A stretch of DNA of 64,000 nt from Parelaphostrongylus tenuis (taxonomy: Eukaryota > Nematoda > Chromadorea > Rhabditida > Metastrongylidae). The position numbers and the translations under genes were made by a program. The stretch spans positions 55,085-119,084 of the forward strand of contig JAHQIW010001916.1 in NCBI GenBank assembly GCA_019055375.1, given 5' to 3'. The notes beneath the pieces were generated by a model. That model saw nothing but the letters and a program-made list of their open reading frames with translations. It was not told the DNA's origin and made no database searches. Positions 45,540 to 54,665 of this stretch are shown one piece after another. How positions within the stretch are numbered: position 1 is the stretch's first letter; every line of letters starts with the position of its first letter.

Positions 45540-45760
45540 TTTACTGTTCGAATCCAACACTCCTAGCATTAGATTCTTTCGTCCTCTCTCATTCATTGTT
45601 TGCCTATAGACTTCGTTTTCCTCATGAACGTCGTAGAATGCTGGTTGGGCAGATTTCCTCGCAATCGCGAGAATAGCCAGGTTGCAGAGTACTCTGGGGC
45701 GTCCGTGTACCGATTGCCGGAGAGAGTTCGGCAATTGGGAATGAGGGTGGCGGACCGTCC
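45540..45760 (-). repeat. Repeat G copy in the duplicated block
   Basis: Minus-strand frame reads ARKSAQPAFYDVHEENEVYR and MNERGRKNLMLGVLDS. This is the longest open version of the repeat, but it is not conserved as a frame in the 7.7-kb partner. Confidence 0.5.
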
Positions 45761-45776
45761 TCGCAACGAAAATCAC

Positions 45777-46012
45777 TAGCCATTTCAGAACCATGGACCC
45801 ACGCTCTCTACATCTTTAACTGGCAGTTGTGGACGGTCTGCCCATCTCTTCTACATCTCTAATCCACAGCGTGCCACTGTTAAACGTAGCAGCACGCTGC
45901 TGTTAGACGCAGCACGCTAGGCGTTAGAGATGCGGAGGAGGTGGAGCAGACAGTCCAGAGTTGACGGTCAGAGATGCAGAGACCGTGGGCCCAGGGTCGC
46001 GAAAGGGCCAAC
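45777..46012. mobile_element. Foldback MITE (family C), copy 3
   Basis: GAACCATGGACCCACGCTCT pairs with the CAGAGACCGTGGGCCC side. Right end CGAAAGGGCCAACC. Partner of 7934-8204. Confidence 0.55.
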
Positions 46013-46604
46013 CGTTAGGCCCAGTCGGTGTATGATCGATCGCCAATCACGCCAGGTCCGCAGCCGACGTGAAGTTAGAGTCGGGAACTCTAAGAAAAAT
46101 ATGAGGCACCGTATATGCTACAGGAAGTTTTTTTTCAAATTATCTTTATTTTTCTGTTTAGTTTTTACTTCGAGGTTTTACGTTTTATTTTATTTTATTT
46201 TTATTAAGAAATTGAAGCTGGATAATGTAAGAAGCAGGTAGTCTATTTCTCTCAGTTTAGGTCAATGTTCTTGGTTGTTTTGCTATAAACTTCCTCCTTT
46301 TTTTCCTATTTTATTCTAATCCCTTTTGTCACAGTGTTGACGACTGGTAAGTGTTCTCTCGTTTTCAGGCATTTTGTTGAGCTTTTAAGCGACAAAATAT
46401 CGAAAAATCTACCGGACGACGACGACGTCTTCTTTGGCATATAATGCTTCTCTTCCGATCTGAACAAATCCTATGAGAAAGCTGAGGTACGCTATATATC
46501 CCATATGACGCTAATTGTGCTTCGTTACGTCATTTTCATCCACACATTGATCACCTGACAGCATATTTCAAGTCTTTATGAGGTCTTTCATGAGCATACA
46601 TACA

Positions 46605-46895
46605 GTGCAGTAGGAGCGCCTATGGCGCAGTGGTTAGAAGTGCAGTGCGTCGCGCGCAAGGTCGATGGTTCGACCTCGCGCCCATGGCCACCAAGCCATT
46701 CATTATTCCGGGGTCGTTAATCTGGTACCAGACAGGTCTCAGACTTGTTTGGGAGGATAAGCAGCACTGATCCGATACAGCGGGAGGTCACCGCGAGTCA
46801 TTTCAAAGGCCAGATATGCATTCAATCACCTCAAACTCAGAGCTAAAAGTTGAAGACGAATGCGTGGCGCATCCCTCAAGAATTGATAATTTATT
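46605..46895 (+). repeat. SINE family A copy
   Basis: A box ATGGCGCAGTGGTTAG, B box GGTTCGACCTC, body TTGGGAGGATAAGCAGCACT, CAATCACCTCAAACTC, end TGGCGCATCCCTCAAG. Confidence 0.7.
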
Positions 46896-46899
46896 TTTT

Positions 46900-47010
46900 G
46901 ATCCTTCTTATGAGGTCGTTCATGGGCACTTAGACAGCGCAATACACGTGTTTTGACCTTGCATCTCTGTGTGAATCTCTCTCGAGGGAGAACCTTTTAC
47001 ATAGAGGAAT
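46900..47010 (-). mobile_element. Penelope-type end with hammerhead remnant
   Basis: Minus strand: GATGCAAGGTCAAAACACGTG, TATTGCGCTGTCTAAGTGCC, CATGAACGACCTCATAAG. Stem III and the tail are recognisable; the CUGANGA strand is lost. Confidence 0.45.
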
Positions 47011-47184
47011 CGCCGACGAGCAGGTTGCATCGCGTGTCAAGTGAATATTCACCGTACCCACAGATAACACATCACTGCATGCCTAGTGACATGATCACCG
47101 GACATTGCAGTGATTAACAGTCGATTGCTCGTGGCTAGTGTTTTTGTTTTTCTTTTATTTTACTTTATTTCGTCCTCCTTTACA

Positions 47185-47400
47185 GTGAAGCGGAGCTCCA
47201 CCTCCCGAACTCTCTTCGGCAGTCAACAACAACGCCTTATCTAACGCCACGGCCAGGCTATTTTTGAGATTGCAAGGAGATTCGCTCAATAAGTATTCTA
47301 CGATCTATAAGAAGTCGGAAAAACAAATTTAACGCTAGAAGTACTGGGATTCACACTGTGAAAAAAAACACTGTTATGGCGGATGAATAAAGTGTTAAAT
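47185..47400 (+). repeat. Repeat G copy
   Basis: CCTCCCGAACTCTCTTCGGC, AGGCTATTTTTGAGATTGCA, AGTATTCTACGATC, AACGCTAGAAGTACTGG. Broken frame. Confidence 0.45.
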
Positions 47401-48267
47401 TATCTATTCACCTTACCTACTTATCTCACTACCTTATTACTCCTCCACTTATTATTCAGTTCCGTCATCTGATTAGATGGCACCGAAATTTACGAGAATT
47501 GTCAATCCAACTGCTCTTATAGCAGTGCCGGTATTATGATTATATATCCAATGATGAAGAGTCTTATGCAAAATTGTTGACTCTAGGCGAAGTAGAACCC
47601 GCGTTTAACCTTCACCGAGGATATATTTACCACTACACCCTGAGGCCACCGCTCTGCTAACATTCTGTCCTCGATACAAGCCACCGAAGTATCTTTTTCG
47701 ATAGTTCCGCGTATCATTCAGCATCGTTGGATATTATATTACTAATCACCGACGAATCTCGCCATCCACTCACTTGTTTACTTATTATTACTTAGCATTT
47801 GGATGCTTGGTTACTTTGACGGTTCGCCTTTACTGATGGAGCTAGCCCCAGCACAAGCAAACTTTGCTGGCTTAGGAGTCTTGCTTCCTGGAATCTCGAG
47901 ATAAGCCTAGCTGAGGCTTCCTCAGGTCGTCACTACATTAGAGCAGTTTCCGGTCCTCGTGGATTAGAGGGAGATTACCACCTTGCGACTAGTAGCTACC
48001 AAGACGGCGGTTATTCATGTGCGATTAGCCCATAGCTGGGCTTTCTGAGAGGAAATGCTAGAGTCCTCAGTGTTGATGGCCCTATTGGCAGGCTGAAGCC
48101 TCCCCTGTACTTCGCTGTCCAGAATCCAAGAGCACCTCCCAGCCACGATGAGGCAGTAAACCATTTCGGAGGACCAATACTTATTTACAATTCTTCTTAT
48201 TCATCTTTTAGCGGGGTATAATGTTCTAAATATACCCAATGATGGTAAATGATAGATGCCTTGTTGC

Positions 48268-48390
48268 ATAGAACCCGTCTTCCGGTTCTGCCCGAGTGAC
48301 GGGTCTGTAAGGACGAAACACGTGTATCGGGCTGTACAAAAGCTCTTACCAGACCACATGACAACTTGGCTCAAATAATAATGAAAGGAT
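48268..48390 (+). mobile_element. Penelope-type end with near-complete hammerhead (48290-48332)
   Basis: Stem I GCCCGA (48290-48295) pairs perfectly with UCGGGC (48327-48332). The first core strand is GUGACGG (consensus CUGANGA, two changes). Stem II GUC/GAC is closed by UGUAAG, then GAA, stem III ACACGUGU and triplet GUA. The family tail CCAGACCACATG ... GGCTCAAATAATAATG follows. Folding looks preserved; the C3 and A9 changes argue against activity. Confidence 0.6.
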
Positions 48391-48599
48391 CTGCTAAGAA
48401 TCACTTCATTTTCTCTTTATTGATTGTATCGTTTTAACAACATCAAGTATCAAACAGGTAAGACAAATGTAGACCAATGTTGCAAACGCTCCTGGAAAAG
48501 CGCGTCTTTGTCAAAATAACAAGAAAACGGTGTTATTGATCGAAGGATTGGTTTTGATTTGCTATTCACTCTTGACGAAATGATTATCTCTAAGTGCTC

Positions 48600-49150
48600 A
48601 AGTTTCGCTTTTATGAGATGGTAAGTTAATGTGATGAACTGCCTAAATTCAGAGCTGACCAGGAAGAAGCTAGTGGGTCACGATGCGGTCAATATCATCA
48701 GGAATGTATTAAAGGAAATGAAAAACATCCGACTTTGTATCTAGCTTTCATCTAAGCCGTTATATTTATTTTAACGTACGCTTTGAGAACATGCTTGCAG
48801 TTGATCAGTAAAAAAAATCACTTGGCATTTCGAATGCTCAGTCAAAAAGTCTGTACACGAGTATCCCGTATTTTTCAAATGGTAGATAGGAGTTGAAATT
48901 CTGAACTACGTCGACGATTTCAAATCAAGGGCGATGTTCTGTACGCCATTCTGTACGCCAAGATGTTCATGATCAATCGAGAAGGACCTATAATACGTTT
49001 TAACGACGACAGATTTTTTCCGAAAAACCTAGAGGAAAGAGTGGATGCCCAACGAATTCTCGCAGTTAGAAGAACATATTTTGGTTTTCTTCAACGCTAA
49101 ACGGGAAAATGGGCTGTCTACTAAAGCGCGCTCGAGTTCTTGATAGTAAC
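48600..49150 (+). pseudogene. Heavily decayed RTE 3' fragment
   Basis: Traces in shifting frames: ELTRKKLVGHDAVN, VLKEMKNIRLC (matches VVKRTKNIRLR), a VHEYPVFFK trace where the intact copy has LGVSRISQ (in another frame), RFNDDRFF (matches RFNDNRWT) and ERVDAQRI (matches EERYDAQRI). Much older than the 11-, 33- and 55-kb copies. Confidence 0.6.
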
Positions 49151-49339
49151 TGGGACAGCATGTGACACAAGATGGCAAGCCATACAAAGTAGTGTTGCGA
49201 GACAAATGTAATCATATGATTCCGAATAGAAATTTTTGTTACAGCAGTAATCAAAGTCGTTAGCTTAGTGCAGCATCGTCTTGAAAGTGTAGGGTGATCA
49301 ATATAACGATATTGCACGTCGATTAGCAATCAAAGTAAA

Positions 49340-51035
49340 GCGACATGAAAGTACCAAAGTACAGAACTGCTTCCACACGGAATTGTAGCAATACGAAACA
49401 TCTAAAACAGGAAACTGCGGCAACACTAAATAACTACAGCACGGAATTTCAACAACACGGAAGTGCTATGGCAAGGAGCTGTTTACGCTTCAATCGCTCT
49501 TAAAAAACCTCTAAGAAGGGCTATGATTATACAGCGCTAACAGTGCTTTTAAATCGTCGCTCGTCAAGCAGATAACGCAAAGTTTATTATGTTCCAACAG
49601 AGAATCCTCGTTGAAAATGAGTGGGATTCTCTGCTTCAAACACAAGTGACCTCCATAGTAAAGGAAACGTGTTTCAGAAGATTTTTCACTTTGTTGGAAA
49701 CACAACCGTCAGCAAAATGAGCTGCATAGTCCGAAATCCACTCCATCGTATGGCGCATTTCTTTTACATAATATAAATTAGAGTGCCACTGTAATCTACT
49801 AACAAAAATGTCTTATTCGCATTGAGTACAGTTCTCTCTCTTGTAGGACACAGCAACATACGCTCCAAATATTGTTATGGTTGAGAGCTTCCGAATTACT
49901 CTGAAAGCTCAGAATACGATTGAGTTGCATTGACCGCTTATCAAAAGAAAACTATGCTGTGGACTTCCGAGATAAACTCTCCAAGCGAAAAAGCAAAAAA
50001 AGGAAATGGACCACTGAAGTGTTACACAAAGGAAATGAGACTTCATAAGAAATGCACAACAACATGTTCTGTTTTGTGGGCACATTGTGGAAAACTTAAG
50101 AGCGGTTAATAAACATCCACTGTAAGAAAAATTTGAAACGTTTGGAAGGTGAGCAAGGAAGCCTTTGTTCAGCGTCATCACAATTGGTTGCTTAAGTGTT
50201 TAGTGCACACGTTTCGATAAAGCGGCAATTTTATTGAAGTTAGGACTTTCTCATTTCACATCACGATTTGATTTCTTCATGAAACTTTCTGCCTACGATC
50301 AATTTTGGCACCACTACAGTTTTGCTTCTTTTTACTGGTGTTCCTTGAAAACATACCACTACACATCTGTTTCTGAACCCTTCAGTGAAACACCGTAGAA
50401 ATTTCTATTTGGGTATCAGTCGACATCTTCATTAGCAAAGATATCATAGGTGTAGTAAATGTTAGACAATAGAGCACAAGTGAATAAATGTGATTGGTGT
50501 TTTACAGAAAATTGTGGCCAGAAATGTTTGGCAGCAAAGTTCTACTTTATATTTGATAATCGATATCTCTTTTACAAAATTCCTCAAAAGTGCTTATATG
50601 AGTTCGGTGTTCTGTCTTCTGCAATTTTTCGTTTTCGAGAGAGAGAGAATTTTATGTGGCAGCATCTGAAATGAGAAGGCGGGAGCGTCAAGGCGCACCA
50701 TTTCAGAAATTGGTGCCTTATCTGTTTTCGTTCAGTGGTCTATTATGCAGCTTAATGTCATTGAAATTTGACATGCACTTCAGAGCCCCGGGCTCCGAGC
50801 AACCCCGGCTCTGGCGAAAGCCATTACGTCGCCAACGAAGTTTTCAAACTTAATCTAAAAATCTAAAAAGTTCTTTTTCAAGTAGAGGAAAGTATCAAAT
50901 AACATTAGTCGAAGTATTCTCCGTCTACCTGGATGCAATTCTGCTAACGATCCGGCAACAACTCAATTCCGCGCTTATAAAACTCATTATTTTTCGATGT
51001 AAACCAATCACTGATACTCGGAATTGATCGTATTT
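49340..51035. other. Repeat D-related sequence and unassigned DNA
   Basis: 49360-49530 resembles repeat D in reverse (GAACTGCTTCCACACGGAAT, ACAGCGCTAACAGTGC). The rest shows no gene I can support. A 65-codon open frame at 50656-50853 has no recognisable domain. Confidence 0.35.
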
Positions 51036-51040
51036 TTTAA

Positions 51041-51190
51041 TGCATTTTGCACTGTTACGATGTTTTCTATATTCTAAGAGAATTGAGTGGTGAGCAAAAA
51101 CACGACTCTCAGGCGGGAATCGAACCCACGTTTCATCCTATCCCGGGACGCGTGCTCTACCACTACACCACTGAGGCACATTTGCCCGAC
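51041..51190 (-). repeat. tRNA-derived SINE (family C)
   Basis: The minus strand reads TGCCTCAGTGGTGTAGTGGT (A box), AGAGCACGCGTCCCGGG and GTGGGTTCGATTCCCGC, with a good T arm and B box, then CTGAGAGTCGTG and TTTTTGCTCACC. The D and T arms look tRNA-like, but the region between them is too long for a normal anticodon arm, so this is a SINE head rather than a working tRNA. Confidence 0.65.
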
Positions 51191-51354
51191 CACTCATTCT
51201 TCAACATCTCAATGTTAGCTATCAGCCACCAACCTTTGACAGGTTTGATCGGGTATACGATTTCGCTTTATAAACCAGTAGAGCTGACATCTACTCTAAT
51301 TACTATTACTCGAAATTGATCGTCTTTTTTTATTGCATCTTGCACTGTTACGAT

Positions 51355-51470
51355 CATTTGCCCGACGCATCTCCGGATAGGATGAAACGTGGGTTCGATT
51401 TCCGCCTGAGGTCGTTTTTTGCTCACCACTCAGTTCTCTTAGAATATAGTAAACCAATCAGTCAATTCTC
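51355..51470 (+). repeat. tRNA-derived SINE (family C), inverted partner
   Basis: GGATAGGATGAAACGTGGGT, TTCGATTTCCGCC, then GTCGTTTTTTGCTCACCACT and CAGTTCTCTTAGAATATAG. It forms an inverted pair with 51041-51190; both are flanked by CACTGTTACGAT. Confidence 0.6.
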
Positions 51471-52420
51471 GATGCAAATAACTGATGTCGTGAAACTTCT
51501 TCTTGTCCAATCATCACTCCATTAATCAGAAGAGATGAAAATTGGACGGAAATAGATCTGGCGGCTGTTGCGGATGATACAAGTGCTCCTAGCCCAAATC
51601 GGTCAACATATTCCTTGTTTTCTTGGCAATTTGTGGCTTTGCATTGTCTTGAAGCAAAATGACTTGACAGTGATGTGGAATTGCTGGATTGCAGTTGTCC
51701 AGTTGCTAACAATATCGCTCAGCGTTAGTGGTCTGACCGACTTGCAACAAGTCCCAATAAATCGACTACTCACTTCGGTCCCACAAAATGATCAACATTG
51801 CTTTTCAGGCATATCGATTTGGTCTCGGTGTTGACGCTCCCTGCTGACCTGGTGACAACCACTGATTTGGACGACGCTGGTTCTCATAGAAGATCCACTT
51901 TTCATCAATGGTGACAGTTCTGTTCAAAGACGAAGAGCGGCGATGACGACGAAGATGAGCTTGCGCAATGTGCTTTTGATTGCTCTTTTGAGCTTGTGTG
52001 ATATCGTGCGAGATCCAGTTGCCCTCACGCCATTTCTTGAATGCATCTTTTGCATTTTCCAAAATCTTCCTGATCTGGATATTGAAGATCACGGCTAAAT
52101 CACCGGTTGACAAAGTCGGATCCTTTTCAATCGCTTCAGTGATTGCTTCTCGGTCAAATTCACGCGGTCTTCCGAATCCTGAATGATCGGTCAAACCATT
52201 ATCTCCATTGCGAAATTTTGTAAAACATTCATACGCCGTAGTTCCCCCCACAACTTGGAGGCCTTTTGCACGATTAATGTTGTCAAATGCAGTTTGAAAA
52301 TTGTGCCTCAATTGACACTTGTAAAGCAGTAAGCTGCGAATGATTTCCCATGACAGCTCCATTGTTAGGCAAGCATGTGCAAAATTTTGCCAAACGGTGC
52401 TCAACAAAATTCTGCACAAA
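51455..52420 (-). pseudogene. Mariner transposase, near full-length, inactivated
   Basis: Minus strand. Open frame 51805-52419 carries the N-terminal HTH region (LRHNFQTAFDNINRAKGLQV, YECFTKFRNGDNGL, GFGRPREFDREAI), the linker (LSTGDLAVIFNI), WREGNWISHDIT (degenerate WVPHEL) and RTVTIDEKWIFYENQRRPNQ, the first catalytic block with DEKW. After a frameshift near 51800 the second block QVILLQDNAKPQIAKKTRNM (second Asp in LLQDNA) and a broken third block (HPQQPPDLFPSNFHLF, equivalent to PYSPDLAPSDYHLF) follow to about 51480. The frameshift and stops mean it is not active. It is the most complete mariner in the window and lies directly upstream of paralogue 3. Confidence 0.85.
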
Positions 52421-52706
52421 GTAGGTAAAATGAAAATCTGTTTTGTAGGACGATTTTTATTTTCTAGATCAAGTTCAGAAGCTTAGTAGGAGACCTAATA
52501 TCACGAAGCTTTTTGAAATACTCCGCATTAAGCGAATTGAACGTTTGAAACTACTGGAAAATTCTGAAAAGCTGTTAAACTGACACCACTTATGTTCAGG
52601 GGCTAAGCTCCTAATTCGTTTTTACCTTGTGAATTATCTGGGGCAAAAGTTGCCAATTTGCTTGCGCTGAGATCATGATCTTTGCTTAGCTATTTAGTGG
52701 TTAAAT

Positions 52707-54202
52707 ATGGTTTTTCTTGTGAACAAAGCTGGAAATCCGACGGACCACTTCATGATTTCGTTGTTGGCCACAATCTCGACAGCGTTTGGATGTGGAGTGA
52801 TGCCAGCTGGTCAAGGCGATAAATAGCGTATTGCTACGGTTGCTCAAATACTTTCAGTTCTGAAAGCAGCAAAATGAAAATGGGCTCTGAGACGTTGCAG
52901 TCCAAGTCCTTTGATAAAAGAATTTGGATTTTCGGTAAAAAAAAAGGAAGAAAAATTGTCCAGTATAGTAATGTCGCTGCTAACCATTTATTAGAAGAAA
53001 CTATAAAATCTTTTGCAGGGAGCACAAGGAATTTCACTGTTACTGGCTTTACTTTGCCTGTCGTCTTGGCTTACTCCACCTCAAGTGCTGTCCTGGCTCA
53101 AGTTCCTGGTATTGCAACTAGCGAGGCAGGAGCCAAAGGATTCGTAGAACGCCTTGTAATGCAAACAGTAAGGAGCAACTCTTAGATTTCAAGCGTTTTT
53201 TTGCCTTATATGGTACTTTAGAAAGTGTAGAAAGTGAGCTTCAATCGACTAACAATATTTCGGCCACCCAATGTTGATGCGATTTTCAACGTTATGAGCA
53301 AATTGACTTAAACACTTTTAAATAAGCTTTTTGAAATCATGAAAAAGTCTGCTTTTCAGGTCTTTGACGTTCTAGAAAGCCAGGCTCGCAGTGCACTCCT
53401 GCCTGATGCTGTCATCTCGGCCATTTTGAGTCAGCTTACTGTGACAGTCAATTACACACCGTTGGAATGCCCGAATGTGCGTTTCGGTGACGGAGGCGTA
53501 GATCCGCGTGAGTATTCAATCTCTGATTTTGCGAGACAAACAAAAATGCGATAGGTATCAAAAAAGAACGGCTTTCTTACTATTCGTAATACAAACGATT
53601 GGTACAATATTGCTATAAAGGGTCGCGGAATATGAAGAAAACCATCAATAACTCCACCAAAATTCGAACCTGTGACATCGATGTTATTTAGATGAAATTT
53701 TTTGTGTCTTTTTCTGAGAATGGTACAACACTCAAAGTCTGACGTAATGGTTCAAAAAGCTACAAATAATGGAAGAACATCAACGCTCAAAACTTTTTCG
53801 ACTTTTTCGTAGATAAGTCCCTATGAGGCTTACAGTTTCTTGCAGTAATGCCAATGGAAAGAGCTTGCATCATTAACGACAACACGGTGACAGCAATTTG
53901 CTCTGTAACCGCCAGGATAACGTGTATGATGCAGCCAGCGCCAGCGAATCAGGGTGTGAAAATAACGCCTGTGTCCGGCGCACCTGTGACAATTTCAGGA
54001 TCTCTTTCAGTATGAATTTAATTCTTCTATTTATACAACTTTGTCTTGTGAAAAAGGTTCTCTCCAGACCACTAACATTATCATGGCGAGTTGGTCAAAA
54101 GCAATGTGGCAAAGTGTAGCAAATCGAGCGATTCGAATGTTGGCATCGGGTCCACTCGGATCGCACTTCCTCTCGGCAGTCGCCATTGTCGGAGGAAACT
54201 GA
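52707..54202 (+). CDS. Unrecognised secreted-protein family, paralogue 3 (234 aa)
   Basis: Exons 52707-52815, 53019-53167, 53360-53507, 53846-54009, 54068-54202 (TGA), total 705 nt, all in frame with phases 1, 0, 1, 0. Signal-peptide-like N-terminus (hydrophobic FMISLLATISTAF, Cys29). NFTVTGFTLPVVLAYS contains an NFT glycosylation sequon. FVERLVMQT, VFDVLESQARSALLPDA, ILSQLTVTVNYTPLECPNV, then the variable cysteine-bearing exon 4 (ACIINDNTVTAICSV) and the conserved last exon (NIIMASWSKAMWQSVANRAI, ending VGGN). The first intron starts G|GCGATA: a GC rather than GT donor, where paralogues have GTAATG. Intron 4 is only 58 bp. It sits at the outer edge of the large inverted duplication and is tail to tail with paralogue 4. 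Family unknown to me. Confidence 0.78.
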
Positions 54203-54225
54203 AATTGGACTGTGATGTATTCAAA

Positions 54226-54235
54226 GTAAACATTT
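54226..54235. repeat. Target-site duplication of SINE B (left)
   Basis: GTAAACATTT here and again at 54564-54573, flanking the SINE. The opposite palindrome arm (near 63145) has a single GTAAACACTTTCG-type site with no insert. Confidence 0.7.
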
Positions 54236-54563
54236 TCAGTTTTTGCACACCACTCTACATCATTGGATTTATTGAAACATCATAACACCGCAGTCGGCGG
54301 TCAATTAAAATGATTCCCGATTGATTATTGTAACCCAATATCTGTCAACAGAAGTAGTTTCAATGTCGATAATGACTGTTCCGCCACATCGTAGGTGGTT
54401 GGCTGATGACAGATAACGCGTTGTAGTGTAGAAAGAGTGGAATGCAAAACGAGTGTCGGTGGTGCAACGGTTTAGCACATACTCCCGGAAAGCGTAAGAC
54501 CTGGGTTCGAATTCCAGATGACGCACACGTTTTTGCACACCACTTTACACCATTGGGTTTATT
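54236..54563 (+). mobile_element. SINE family B, complete copy with target-site duplication
   Basis: 328 bp. It begins with about 40 bp (TTTTTGCACACCACTCTACA, CATTGGATTTATTG) that is repeated directly at its end (TTTTTGCACACCACTTTACA, CATTGGGTTTATTG). Near the 3' side lies a tRNA-like module: GTCGGTGGTGCAACGGTTTA (A box) and CTGGGTTCGAATTCCAG (B box), closed by GACGCA. The direct terminal repeats are unusual for a SINE and may reflect a dimer or tail-primed origin. Confidence 0.75.
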
Positions 54564-54653
54564 GTAAACATTTCCATTTGGCTCTTATTTACTGCTGCAT
54601 TACAGCATTATATACGGACATTGCAATCATTTGAGTGTTAATTACTCAGAGTT

Positions 54654-54665
54654 ATGCAATAAATT
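54654..54665. repeat. Target-site duplication of the RTE insertion (left)
   Basis: ATGCAATAAATT at 54654-54665 and again at 56550-56561. The other arm has the unduplicated site (reading AATGAAATAAATTGCACTG on its minus strand, at about 63070-63045). Confidence 0.85.

Larger units (their letters stand above)
43803..48258 (+). repeat. Segmental direct duplication, copy 2
   Basis: Collinear partner of 5958-9760. It carries the extra 550 bp at about 46935-47500 (hammerhead-like Penelope end and repeat G) and an extra 130 bp at 46465-46600. The 81-codon open frame in copy 1 at 6807-7052 has an in-frame stop here (after CDNG), so the shared block does not encode a conserved protein. Confidence 0.75.

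Noticed and set aside
51090..51170. tRNA gene on the minus strand
   Set aside because: Good T arm, but the stretch between D and T arms is too long and an inverted SINE partner lies 250 bp away.
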